Part shown: positions 22,834-34,396 of the stretch, in pieces
Layout of the letters: every line of letters begins with the position of its first letter
Position numbering within the stretch: position 1 is the stretch's first letter
Assembly: GCA_043228905.1 (NCBI GenBank)
Contig: JBHGNT010000030.1
Span: 273,773 to 337,772 of the forward strand
Source: Azolla caroliniana
Lineage: Eukaryota; Polypodiophyta
Length of the DNA stretch: 64,000 nt
Reading direction: 5' to 3'
The notes under the pieces: model-generated
The model's input: only the letters and a program-made list of their open reading frames with translations
Told to the model about the DNA's origin: nothing
The model's database searches: none
Program-made: the position numbers and the translations under genes

Positions 22834-22855
22834 GGGTTTAGGGTTTAGGGTTTAG
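22834..22855. repeat. Plant telomere repeat patch inside N2 gag
   Basis: Three uninterrupted TTTAGGG units. On the N2 strand the gag normally reads CTCCT, GCTCGG, TTCCC here (as in N3 at 24135-24150). In N2 the six bases GCTCGG are replaced by 22 bases of CCCTAAA repeat, shifting the frame. Confidence 0.8.
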
Positions 22856-22863
22856 AGGAGTAG

Positions 22864-23679
22864 TGTTGGGAGACAGGTCCCTCCGGATGGGAAGGGAGAA
22901 GAACAGTGCCGATGAACAAACTCGGCCGAGGCCGATAGGCCGAGGTGAAGACCGGATAAGAAGTACCCGCCTACGGAGAGCCGGATGATACAGACCCGGT
23001 GAAGACCGGATGAGGAGTACCCGGCTACGGAGAGCCGGATGATACAGACCCGGTGAAGACCGGATGAGGAGTATCGGCTACGGAGAGCCGGATGATACAG
23101 ACCCAGTGAAGACCGGATGAGGAGTACCCGACTACGGAGAGCCAGATGATACAGACCCGGTGAAGACCGGATGAGGAGTACCCGGCTACGGAGAGCCGGA
23201 TGGTGCAGACCTAGTATGAACCGGATCAAGAGACATATTCGTAAATATGTTTTCTGAGAGTTCATCGAGGCTATATTTGTAAATAGCCGAAAAGTCCTCT
23301 TAGTATAAATATGACTTAGGGCAAACTTTTAGTGGTGGTTGTCATTTTTTGTTTTGCACGAGATTAGTGTGTGTAACTATACAGAGAGAGAGAGAGAGAG
23401 AGAAAGAGGTCGTTGCCTCTGTTGTAACCGCCGCCTATGGCAAAGATCTGTGAGCACGAGGTCGTTGCCTCAGTGAACTCACTGTTGTACATTCTAACAT
23501 AGTGACAGTTTGCAGCCTGTGGGCTGCCGTGGTTTTTCCCCTAGTTTGGGGTTTTCCACGTAAACCTCCTGTGTATCTTCCTCCTCTTTGTGTCGTGTTT
23601 TATTTCCCATTTTTCTGTGTATCATTCTAAGCTCGGTTGTGGCTGAGCGTTGTGCATAAGGAACATTGGGTTCCCGTCA
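22864..23679 (+). repeat. N3 5' LTR (816 bp)
   Basis: TGTTGGGAGACAGG...TTCCCGTCA. It has about five 54-bp repeat units at 22960-23220, a TATAAATATGAC box at about 23302-23313, and a (GA)n tract at 23385-23403. Confidence 0.85.
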
Positions 23680-23681
23680 AG

Positions 23682-23693
23682 TGGTATCAGAGC
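23682..23693 (+). promoter_or_regulatory. N3 primer-binding site
   Basis: TGGTATCAGAGC, two bases after the LTR end. Confidence 0.85.
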
Positions 23694-23708
23694 AAAACGA
23701 CACAGAAA

Positions 23709-26653
23709 ATGGACAAATCGTTTGGCGGCATGTTCAAGCTCACCGGCTCCAACTATTCAATGTGGAAGTCGAAGATGAGAGACATGCTCATGGTTAAAGA
23801 TCTTTGGCTACCGGTTCAGTTCAGGGACAAGAGACCGGACAAGATCGACGCCACAATATGGGAGGTGATGCACATGAAGACAACGGCGTACATACGGTGC
23901 TTCATCGACATGAGCCTATACAACAACTTCAATGAAGAGAGCAAGGCTCATGAGCTCTGAGAGAAGATCGGCATAATGTTTCAAAACAAAAATGTTGTCA
24001 ATCAGGTGTCGGTATTCCGGAAGCTAGTAAGACTCCGGTACCAAGATGGCTCCAGCATGGTGGAGCACATGAATGCCTTCCAGGGGCTGATCCACCAGGC
24101 AACTTCATTGGAAGTACCTCTCGCCGATGAGGTACTAGCGCTACTCCTGCTCGGTTCCCTCCCGGATAGCTGGGAGACGTTGGTTGTCACTTTGGGCAAC
24201 GCCGGGCCGGAAGGAAAGCGGTTATCCCTAGCAAGAGTAAAGTCGAGCTTGTTAGATGAGGAGGCGCGTCAGAAAGATAAGGATACGAGCTCCGACTCCA
24301 AAGCGCTCATTACCGAATCGGAACGTGGAAGACATAGAAACCGTAGTCCCCAGAACCGGGAGAAGTCGGGGACACGGTCAAAGTCAAAGGGGAGGCCTAC
24401 TTGCTTCTATTGCGGCAAGTCGGGACACTTCCAGAAGAATTGTCGGCACTTCCGTAAAGACAAGGAAACCGACGGTGCCGATTCGAAGCGGACCCCGGAC
24501 CGGAACGGAAAAGACCAGAGGGGGCCGGACCGGAAGGGAACGACGGCAATCGCGGCAAGTGAAGAAGAGTTGATGCTCATCACCGAGGAGAGTGAGATAA
24601 ACCTTGCCAGCGACGAGATGACCTAGGTGGTAGACTCCGGAGCGTCGTTCCACCTTACCCCGGACCGGAAATGCTTCCCATCCTACTCAGCCGGTGACCA
24701 CGGCTGTGTCCGGATGGGGAATGAAGGTACGTGCCAAATTGTCGGCATAGGAGACGTGTGGCTGTCAACACCAACCAAATGCAAGTTGCTGTTGAAGGAT
24801 GTCTGACACGTTCCAGAGGTTCGTCTGAACCTGATAACAGCCGGTCGGCTAGATGATGAAGGCTACACGAGTAGCATTCAAAACGGGGTCATGAAGTTCA
24901 GCAAAGGGAGCCTGATTGTGGCTCGGGCCTGGAATGTCAACACGTTGTACCTGATGAATGCCCGGTTATGTCCGGAAGAAGTGAACGTGGCATCCGACAC
25001 TGCCGGTGAGCTGTGGCACAAGAGGTTGTGTCATATGAGCGAGAAGGGGATGAAGAGGCTTGTAGACGACAACCTCATTCCAGTGAAGAACGTGCACTTA
25101 CAGAAGTGCACTGATTGTCTGGCCGGTAAGCAGAACCGGACCTCCTTCCGACCAAGGCCACCGATGAGACGTAATGCACCACTGGAGTTGGTGCATACGG
25201 ATGTGTGTCAAGTAGACACGAAGTCACATGCCGAAGCGCAGTACTTCGTGACATTCATAGATGACCACAGCCGGAAGTTGTGGGCCACACCGTTGATGTC
25301 GAAGGATCATGTGTTATCCATCTTCAAAGAGCTCCACGCGAGAGTGGAAAGAGAAACCGGCCGGAAGCTGAAGGCGGTTCAAGCAGATAACGGAGGAGAG
25401 TACCGGGGGCAGTTCGAGGAGTACTGCTGCTCGAAGGGAATCCGGCTCGAATTTACCATGCCGAAGACGCCGAAACTAAACGGACTGGCCGAGAGGATGA
25501 ACCGGACCATAATGGAGAGGGTCCGGAGTATGCTAGCGCATGCAAAACTACCCAAGAAGTTTTGGGTTGAGGCATTGTCGACAGCGACATACGTGATAAA
25601 CAGATCACCCTCAATACCCTTGGACGGAGACACGCCACAGAGAGTGTGGACCGGTAAGGAAGTGTCCTACGAGCATTTGAAGGTGTTCAGGTGTCTCGCG
25701 TACATGCATGTAGCAAAGGACCGGAGAGGAAAGTTAGATCCAAAGACCCGGCCATGCATATTCCTTGGTTACGGTGACGATGAGTTCGGCTACCGAGTGT
25801 GGGACCCGGTCGACAAGAAGGTACTCCGGAGTCGAGATATTATCTTCATGGAGAACAAGACGCTCGCCGACTGGGAGTCGAAGAAGAAGATAATGAACTC
25901 CGAGTCGACCGGTAAGGATTAGCAGACCCAACTGGCGAGAGACCGGTTAGCACTCGAAGAACCAGCCGGATACGATGAGGATACCGAACCGGCAGAAGAA
26001 GAAGTAGAGGAAGCTGAGACCGGAACCGGCCTAGACCCCGAATCGGATTCGGATGAAGAGCAAATGGAGGAGCCGGCTACCGAAGCCCAAAGACGGAGAT
26101 ATCCTCTCAGAGAGAGAAGGGCCCCCCGGAGATTTCTGGATGTAGAGCATGTTCTGCTGACCGATGAGGGGGAGCCGGAAAGCTTCGAAGAAGCGAAGGA
26201 TAACACCCACAGCCGAAAATGGTTAAGTGCCATGCAGGACGAGATGGATTCCCTGCATGAGAACCATACGTACGAATTGGTGGAGTTGCCGAAAGGAAAG
26301 CGGGCACTCCGAAACAAGTGGGTGTACAAGTTGAAACCGGGAGATGCCGGCAAAACCCCGAGATACAAAGCCAGGATCGTGGTGAAGGGGTTCCAGCAGA
26401 AGAAGGGCGTGGACTTCGACGAGATATTTGCCGCGGTAGTAAAGATGACCTCCATCCGGACGGTGCTGAGTATAGCAGCAAGCATGGACCTCGAGGTAGA
26501 GCAGCTAGACGTGAAGACGACATTCCTTCACGGTGACCTCGAAGAAGAGATATACATGCAGCAACCGGAAGGTTTCGTGGAGAAAGGGAAGGAGCACCTG
26601 GTATGCCGGTTGAAGAAGAGCTTGTACGGACTGAAGTAGGCTCCCCGACAATG
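23709..26653 (+). pseudogene. N3 Copia gag-pol, first part
   Basis: Gag starts at 23709 (MDKSFGGMFKLTGSNYSMWK), with the zinc knuckle CFYCGKSGHFQKNC, protease [15 protein letters not shown]-pre-integrase ([12 protein letters not shown]), integrase ([10 protein letters not shown], then [11 protein letters not shown]) and RT up to LYGLK. Stops: TGA for Trp at 23958, TAG for Trp at 24625, TGA for Arg near 24803, TAG at 25920 and TAG for Gln at 26638. Most are C-to-T or G-to-A changes. The frame is cut by N4 after GGTACC and resumes at 39047. Confidence 0.85.
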
Positions 26654-26658
26654 GTACC

Positions 26659-27112
26659 TATTACGGGCATGACCATATAATATCCCGTGGTAAGAATTTA
26701 CCGTAGTATTCTATACACGTGGATAAGTGTGAGGGTTAAATGAGAGTGTAAAGAAGGGGAGGATTACTTTTAATCCTCGGGATTGAGACAACCCATTAGG
26801 TCAAGTGTGAACTTGCCTGGGGGCCTTGGGTATCGCTATAAATAAGAGGCCTAGCTACCCTCATTTGAGCATCTTTTGACTACATCGAGACTCTGCTCGT
26901 GTGGTGGGTCAACTCTCGTAGCGAGCGCGCCAGCACCAGGTACGACTCGACGCCACGGCGGTGGTATGGGACGCCGATCGAGGCTCGAGTCCGTCTCGAT
27001 CCCTTCGCTCGGGGGTGGTCGGGTGGATCGGCACCCTTCTTTCTCTTTCTCCTTTCTATCTTTCATTCTTTATCCTTATCTTATGCTTACTTTAGTACCT
27101 AGATCTATAATA
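26659..27112 (+). repeat. N4 5' LTR (454 bp)
   Basis: Starts TATTACGGG (TGTTACGGG in the 3' LTR) and ends GATCTATAATA. A CTATAAATAAG box is at about 26836-26846. The polypurine tract AAAGAGGGGGAG precedes the 3' copy. Confidence 0.9.
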
Positions 27113-27363
27113 TTTGGTATCAGATTTTTGTACTAATGTTTCTTTGTTTTTCATTTGTCTTTTGATTGATGATGATCGATCGTTGTGCGGTTGGCCTTTA
27201 TCCAGACAACGATCAACAAAGAACTTCGGTAACTCTTTCCATAATTTTTCTTTCTATTCTCTCTTCTCCCATCTAATCATGTGTTTAGTTTATATGTAAT
27301 TTTTTTCATTAAGTCAAGGATGTTGTAGTGGTCTTTAATTGATTATCTAAAACGTTTACATAT

Positions 27364-27642
27364 GTGCACGAGGTCAATACCTCGTTTGACATATTAATAA
27401 TATGTGATGAGTGTCGTATGCGTACGAGGTTAATACCTCAATTACGTATTACGATCACAAACATATGTTACGTTTGCGTATGAGTTTAATACCTTGATTT
27501 GTTGTAAACGATATGCGTTTGGTCTCGTATGCGTAAGAGGTCAATACCTCCATTGCGTATTACGATGATCTCTTATTTGTGGATGTTCCGTGTGCGTAGA
27601 GGTATATACCTCGATTACGTATCTCGATCACATCATTTGTGG
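27364..27642 (+). repeat. Five ~55-bp units with GAGGT-AATACCTC hairpin
   Basis: Units start at about 27364, 27417, 27472, 27527 and 27590. Each has GCGTA-type sequence, then a perfect or near-perfect palindrome GAGGTCAATACCTC or GAGGTTAATACCTC, then ATTACGTATTACGAT. Unit 5 reads GAGGTATATACCTC; unit 3 is the most decayed (GAGTTTAATACCTT). Confidence 0.75.
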
Positions 27643-28276
27643 CTATTTAATATAACGATATGTTTAATATAGGCATATGTGGTCACATATATACGTATTT
27701 GATCATATATATGTGATAAGTAAACATATGTGTATATTCGTTATTACGTGATTATATCGAAAGTTGTCCTTGTCGGGAAAAGGATGTTGGTGGCCGTCCT
27801 CACATTTTTGTGAGAATGGCGTTGTCACCATCCCTTTTTCAACATTTTTTTATTGTTGATAACCCCGTTGACGACCTCGATTTCGTTACGTAAAGAAACG
27901 CGAATAGCCAAAATGATGTTGAGTACGTAGGGCTTGACCCACTTCAAGTGAGGTCGCTCCAATGACGCACGTATCCAACATCCCTCCCTCGTTACATGGA
28001 TACGATGCCACCATGAGCTCGTTCTTACGAGAGGCATTCGTAATGACGTGACCATGTGATGGCCCACGTGAGCCTACTACGAAACGAGGGCTCATTTGGC
28101 TTGACCATTAGGTTGCCCTTTGGCATATGCCATCGTAATTACGAGACTTGAGGTTAGGTAACGTACCAACATAGTTTTGGTAAATGAGGGCGAAATAAGG
28201 ACCTTGACATATATGTTCTTTTAAAAAAACATATATGATCAATTGCCTCGCATATCTCTTATAGGCATCAAACATT

Positions 28277-28345
28277 AAGCTTACTTGGTTGGCTCAAGTG
28301 TTTAATGTATTTGTTCTCGAGGTCTCGAGTTCAAATATGACCAAG
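28277..28345 (+). repeat. tRNA-like segment in the N4 leader
   Basis: TTGGTTGGCTCAAGTG followed after about 30 bases by CTCGAGTTCAAATATGACC resembles A and B boxes of a tRNA-derived SINE. Weak; no cloverleaf verified. Confidence 0.3.
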
Positions 28346-28784
28346 ACCATACAACATCCTTGATACATATGACTATAACACATGTTTAGACTTAAGGTCT
28401 AAGTGCACCTCGGGGTCCTCGTAATAGGACTTAAAGAGCCGAAACCACTTATGTGGGCACCGAAACATAGTTTATTGTTAACATTTTTTTTCGTGTATAA
28501 ACTATTCATGACGCGAACATACATGGTTGAGCCTCGGGGAGCCACCATGAAAAAATTGATATAGAGATCAGGGAAAGACATTTATTTGTCACCCCCATGG
28601 TTTTTAAAACACCTTTGTGTTACCATAGTAACCTGATCTTGAACCTCATCTCATACGTCTAGAGGGGTATTGACGTGAGATAATGATATCAATTAATGCT
28701 CGCCCATGATATGTTTACATCACGACATGATGTTATGACTATATCTCTGACCTTATCCTATTTCTTTTCCAGAAATAATCTTTA

Positions 28785-29003
28785 ATGGCTCAAATTAACG
28801 ACCCGATGTCATCCGCTCAAGCGGAAGGAACTCAAGGGAATCCTCCTTGACAAATGTCCACTGAGATGTATTTGGCACAAATAACCCAATACCTTAGTTT
28901 CACCGCTCAACAGATGACCGAACTTCGGCAATCTCAGAGTGCTCTTGAGGCACGTGTCATTAGTCTACAACGTGAGACTAATAGACCTGATGAGCGACAA
29001 GGT
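28785..29003 (+). pseudogene. N4 Gypsy gag start, before N5
   Basis: ATG at 28785 (MAQINDPMSSAQAEGTQGNP), a TGA stop after 20 codons, then QMSTEMYLAQITQYLSFTAQ to DERQGEP, where N5 enters at GAACC. The frame continues at 34397. The stop means full-length gag cannot be made unless translation starts at the next Met (28857). Confidence 0.75.
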
Positions 29004-29008
29004 GAACC

Positions 29009-29629
29009 TGTTGGGATTACGGTCCCTCCGGATGGGATGGTCGGATGTCCGGAGCCGGATGATGAAGACCCCGGCTACGGAGCCGAATGACGAAGACCCC
29101 GGCTACGGAGCCGGATGATGAAGGTACCCGGAGAGAGATCCGGATGCGGGGACATATTTGTGAATATGTTTGCCAAGGGCCCTTGAGGCTATATTTGTGA
29201 ATAGCCCGAAAGTCATATGTGTATAAATATGACTTAGGGCAAACTGTTTAGGGTTGTTGGCTGTATGTTGTTGCCTATGGTGTATTGCCACTCATATATG
29301 TGTGCAAGAGTGAAGAGAGCAGCCGAGAGAGAGAGAGAGAGAGAGAGAGAGTGAGAGAGTGACGAAGAGGTCGTTGCCTCTGTGTATTACCGCCGCCTGT
29401 GGCGAAGACAGTGAGCTCAAGGTTGTTGCCTTGTAGCTTCACTACTGTACATCTCTGTTTATAGTGATAGTTGGAGTTTGAGGACTCCCGTGGTTTTTTC
29501 CCATTTAGGGTTTTCCACGTAAAACATCCTGTGTACTCTCCTCTCTATTGTCTTCGTGCATTTTGTATTTCCTGTTTTCGGAAGAGTTGATCCTATTCCT
29601 TGGTTGTGGCTGAGCACTGTTTTTTAACA
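29009..29629 (+). repeat. N5 5' LTR (621 bp)
   Basis: TGTTGGGATTACGG...TTTTTAACA. Two to three 28-bp units (CCGGATGATGAAGACCCCGG) lie at 29049-29125, a TATAAATATGAC box at about 29221, and a (GA)n tract at 29325-29352. Confidence 0.9.
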
Positions 29630-29632
29630 AAC

Positions 29633-29644
29633 TGGTATCAGAGC
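29633..29644 (+). promoter_or_regulatory. N5 primer-binding site
   Basis: TGGTATCAGAGC, three bases after the LTR end. Confidence 0.9.
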
Positions 29645-29660
29645 GAGGTTAACACAGAAA

Positions 29661-32600
29661 ATGGAAGGCGGCGGTAGTGGGCCTCCGGGCATGATGGTGT
29701 TGAACTCACAGAACTACGCCGACTGGAAGATAAAGATGGAAGACCTTCTCATCGTCCGAGACCTGTACGAACCGATCGACAATGCCGAGATACCCAAGGG
29801 GGTAATAGAGTCGGAGTGGAAGCTCCTGAACCGGAAAGCCGTAGCGACGATCCGGCAATATGTCGATGTAAGTGTTCTGCAACATGTGGCGAACGATACG
29901 AACGCCTATGAGATGTGGCAGAAGCTGTCCGGACTGTATGAGAGGAAGAATGCTCTGACCCGGACCTCCCTGATGAGGAAGATAGTGAATCTTAAGTACC
30001 GGGACGGCGAGAGCATGGTCGAACACGTCAGCACGTTCATGGGATTCGTGAACCAGCTTGCGGCGATCAAGTTCCCGTTGGATGACGCAATGCAAGCCAT
30101 CATGCTGATGTGTACCCTTCCGGAGAGCTGGGAGAACTTGGTAGTTACTCTCAGCACCTCCTGTAAGGAAGAGAACTTGTCTTTGCTAACGGTAAAGACA
30201 AGTATTCTAAATGAAGAAGCGCGTCGGAGAGATAAAGAACCGGCCTCCGACTCGAAGGCGCTGCTTACCGAATCGGAACGGGGAAGACAACGGAACCGGA
30301 GTCCGCAAAGACGGGAGAAGTCGGGGACACGGTCGCAGTCGAGGGGAAGACCTACATGCTTCTACTGTGGGAAGCCGGGGCACTTCCAGAAGAACTGTCG
30401 GCATTTCCGGAAAGACAACGGAACCGACGGTACCGATTCGAAGAAGTCACCGGAGCGAAACGGTGCATACCGGGGAGCCACGGACCGGAGAGGTCCGGAT
30501 CGGCGAGGGCAGGACCGGAAAGGAACGACGGCACTCGCGGCAAGTGAAGAAGAGATAATGCTCATTACTGAAGAGAGGGAGCTGAACCTTGCCGGTGAAG
30601 AGATGACCTGGGTGGTCGATTCCGGAGCGTCGTTCCACCTGACCCCGGAAAGAAGATACTTCTCATCCTACACAGCCGGTGAGCATGGTTGTGTTCGGAT
30701 GGGAAATGAAGGTACGTGCCGGATTGCCGGCATAGGAGACGTGTGGTTGACAACCTCGACCGGATGCAAAATGTTGCTGAAGGATGTCCGACACGTTCCG
30801 GAGGTTCGATTGAACCTGATTTCGGCCGGGAGGCTAGACGATGAAGGCTACACAGGTAGCATCCGGAACGGCGTAATGAAGTTCAGCAAGGGGAGCCTGA
30901 TAGTGGCTCGGGCCCGGAAAGTCAACACATTGTACCTTATGAATGCCTGGTTGTGTCCGGAAGAGTTGAACGTGGCAGCCGACACTGCCGGTGAGCTGTG
31001 GCACAAGAGACTGTGCCACATGAGTGAGAAGGGGATGAAGAGGCTTGCAGAAGACAACCTTATTCCAGTGAAGCATGTGCACCTGGAGAAGTGCACCGAT
31101 TGCCTGGCCGGTAAGCAGAACCGAACCTCCTTCCACTCAAGGCCACCGACGAGACGTAGCGCACCATTGGAGTTGGTGCACACTGACATGTGTCAAGTAG
31201 AAACGAAGTCCCATGGCGGAGCCCAGTACTTCGTGACATTCATTGATGACCACAGCCGGAAGCTGTGGACGGCACCGTTGAAGACAAAGGACCAAGTGTT
31301 GTGCGTCTTCAAAGAACTCCACGCGAGAGTGGAAAGGGAATCCGGCAAGAAGCTGAAAGCACTACGAGCGGATAACGGAGGAGAATACCGAGGGCAATTT
31401 GAGGAGTATTGCCGTTCGATGGGAATCCGGCTCGAGTTTACTGTGCCGAAGACGCCGGAACTGAACGGGCTGGCCGAGAGGATGAACCGGACCATAATGG
31501 AGAGGGTCCGGAGTATGCTAGCACATGCGAAATTACCCAAGGGATTTTGGGCTGAGCCAATGTCGACGGCGACATATGTGATAAATAGATCACCCTCAGT
31601 ACCCCTGGATGGAGACACGCCACAGAGAGTGTGGACCGGTAAGGAAGTGTCCTACCGGCATTTGAAGGTGTTCGGGTGTCTCGCATACGTGCATGTGGCA
31701 AAGGACCGGAGAGGAAAGTTAGATCCAAAGACCCGGCCATGCATATTCCTCGATTACGGCGACGACGAGTTCGGCTACCGAGTATGGGACCCGGTCGACA
31801 AGAAGATATTCAGGAGTCGTGATATCATCTTCATGGAGGACAAGACACTCGCCGACTGGGAGTCGGAGAAGAAGATGAAGAGCTCCAAGCCGACCGGTGA
31901 GGATCAAATCTACGAGGAGCAGTCCCGACCGGCAAGGGACCGGTTAGCACTCGAGGATCCGGCCGAAGACGGTGAAGAAACAGAACCGGCCGAGGAAGAT
32001 GAAACTGATACCGGAACCGGCCCCGATCCCGAAATGGACTCGGATGAAGAGGAAACAGAGGAGCCGGTTACCAAAGCTCCGGAACGGAGATATCCTCTAA
32101 GAGAGAGAAGGCCCCCCCGGAGATTTCCGAAACCAGAGCACGTGTTGCTAACCGACGAGGGGGAGCCGGAGAGTTTTGAAGAAGCAAAGCTCGACACCCA
32201 TAGCCGCAGGTGGTTAAGTGCCATGCAGGAGGAGATGGATTCCCTGCATGAGAACCACACATATGAACTTGTGGAGTTGCCGAAAGGAAAGCGGGCACTT
32301 CGAAACAAGTGGGTGTTCAAGCTGAAACCGGGAGATGCCGGAAACCCCCCGAGATACAAAGCCAGGATCGTGGTGAAGGGGTTCCAGCAGAAGAAGGTCG
32401 TCGACTTCGATGAGATATTTGCCCCGGTAGTGAAGATGACCTCCATCCGGACGGTGCTGAGCATAGCGGCAAGCATGGACCTCGAGGTAGAACAGATGGA
32501 CGTGAAGACGGCATTCCTTCACGGTGACCTCGAAGAAGAGATCTACATGCAGCAACCGGAAGGATTCGAGAAGAAAGGGAAGGAGCACCTGGTATGCCGG

Positions 32601-33734
32601 TTGAAGAAGAGCCTTTACGGACTGAAGCAGGCTCCCCGGTAATGGTACCGGAAGTTCGACTCTTTCATGACCGACGAAGGGTACCACAAAACGCAGTCCG
32701 ACCACTGCATGTTTGTGAAGAAGTTCGAAGGAGGAGACTTCCTAATACTCCTCCTGTACGTGGACGACATGTTGATCGTCTGACGGGACCAGGTCAAGAT
32801 ACGGATGCTGAAGAAAGCGCTTCACCGAACCTTCTCAATGAAGGACCTGGGTCCGGCGAGGCAAATACTAGGGATGCACATCATCCGGGACCGGAGGAAG
32901 AAGCAGTTGTGGCTGTCACAGGAGAAGTACGTGACAAAGGTGCTTCAACGGTTCAACATGTTGGACGCAAGACCGGTCGGGTCAACCCTCCCGGCAAACT
33001 GCAAGTTGTCCAGCAAGCAAAGCCCCAAGACAAAGGCTGAGAAGGAGGACATGATGAAAGTACCATATGCCTCTGCCGTCGGAAGCTTGATGTACGCAAT
33101 GGTGTGTACAAGACCGGACATAGGATATGCAGTCGGAGTGGTGAGCCGGTACATGAGCAATCCCGGCAAAGAGCACTGGAACGCGGTCAAGTGGATACTC
33201 CGATACGTGAAGGGCACGGCAAACGTGTGCCTCCGATTCGGCTCCGGTAAGCCCGAACTCGACGGCTTTACTGATTCGGATATGTCGGCTGATGCAGATA
33301 CCAGCCGGTCCACATCAGGGTATGTGATCACGTATGCAGGGGGAGCCGTGTCGTGGCAGTCGAGGCTGCAGAAGACGGTTGCGTTGTCAACCACGGAGGC
33401 GGAGTACATGGCGGCTGTTGAAGCCGGCAAGGAAATGATATGGATGAAGGACTTCATTAGAGAGCTCGGTATCCGGCAGGAGGAGTACCGACTCTACTGC
33501 GACAGTCAGAGTGCCATCCACCTTGCGAAGAACGCGGCCTATCACTCCCGGACGAAGCACATCCAGCGAAGATATCACTGGATCCGGGAAAGGATAGAAG
33601 ACCAGGAGTTCGTGCTGACGAAGATCCACACGGACGAGAACGGGTCAGATATGCTGACCAAAGTGCTCACACCCGACAAGCTTGAAGCGTGCCGGAAGAG
33701 GATCGGATTGGAGAGACATCCCATGCCGAAGTGA
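29661..33734 (+). pseudogene. N5 Copia gag-pol, nearly intact, two stops
   Basis: A single frame of 1,358 codons from ATG 29661 to TGA 33732, broken only by TAA at 32640 (Gln in relatives) and TGA at 32781 (Gly in relatives, just after MLIV). Order: gag, zinc knuckle [14 protein letters not shown], protease [13 protein letters not shown], pre-integrase [12 protein letters not shown], integrase ([33 protein letters not shown]), RT with [11 protein letters not shown] and LLYVDDMLIV, and RNase H ALSTTEAEYMAAV then YHSRTKHIQRRYHW. It makes the particle and all enzymes in Copia order. Both stops fall in RT, so this copy is probably defective but very recent. Confidence 0.92.
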
Positions 33735-33744
33735 AGGGGGAGTT

Positions 33745-34391
33745 TGTTGGGATTACGGTCCCTCCAGATGGGATGGTCGGATGTCCGGAGCCGGATGATG
33801 AAGACCCCGGCTACGGAGCCGGATGACGAAGACCCCGGCTACGGAGCCGAATGACGAAGACCCCGGCTACGGAGCCGGATGATGAAGGTACCCGGAGAGA
33901 GATCCGGATGCGGGGACATATTTGTGAATATGTTTGCCAAGGGCCCTTGAGGCTATATTTGTGAATAGCCCGAAAGTCATATGTGTATAAATATGACTTA
34001 GGGCAAACTGTTTAGGGTTGTTGGCTGTATGTTGTTGCCTATGGTGTATTGCCACTCATATATGTGTGCAAGAGTGAAGAGAGCAGCCGAGAGAGAGAGA
34101 GAGAGAGAGAGAGTGAGAGAGTGACGAAGAGGTCGTTGCCTCTGTGTATTACCGCCGCCTGTGGCGAAGACAGTGAGCTCAAGGTTGTTGCCTTGTAGCT
34201 TCACTACTGTACATCTCTGTTTATAGTGATAGTTGGAGTTTGAGGACTCCCGTGGTTTTTTCCCATTTAGGGTTTTCCACGTAAAACATCCTGTGTACTC
34301 TCCTCTCTATTGTCTTCGTGCATTTTGTATTTCCTGTTTTCGGAAGAGTTGATCCTATTCCTTGGTTGTGGCTGAGCACTGTTTTTTAACA
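33745..34391 (+). repeat. N5 3' LTR (647 bp)
   Basis: Preceded by the polypurine tract GTGAAGGGGGAGTT (33731-33744). Three full 28-bp units at 33788-33885. Confidence 0.9.
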
Positions 34392-34396
34392 GAACC

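Larger units (their letters stand above)
27113..28784 (+). other. N4 long untranslated leader
   Basis: The leader is 1.67 kb. TGGTATCAGA lies at 27116-27125, three bases after the LTR, as primer-binding site. No long ORF is present. It contains an array of palindromic units (27364-27642) and a tRNA-like segment (28277-28345). A pyrimidine tract ending TTTCTTTTCCAG at 28771 just before the gag ATG looks like a splice acceptor, but no evidence shows it is used. Confidence 0.7.
29004..34396 (+). mobile_element. N5 Copia element (plus), innermost, TSD GAACC
   Basis: GAACC occurs at 29004-29008 and 34392-34396. LTRs are 29009-29629 (621 bp) and 33745-34391 (647 bp). They appear nearly identical except for one extra 28-bp repeat in the 3' copy. 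Excision rejoins the Gypsy gag as [13 protein letters not shown]. It is the youngest insertion in the nest by position. Confidence 0.92.

Noticed and set aside
27364-27642. CRISPR-like repeat-spacer array
   Set aside because: Plant nuclear retrotransposon leader; units are contiguous imperfect repeats with no uniform spacers and no cas genes.
34362-34396. ATG at 34362 as start of the Gypsy polyprotein
   Set aside because: It lies in the 3' LTR of N5; the real gag starts at 28785 and is interrupted.
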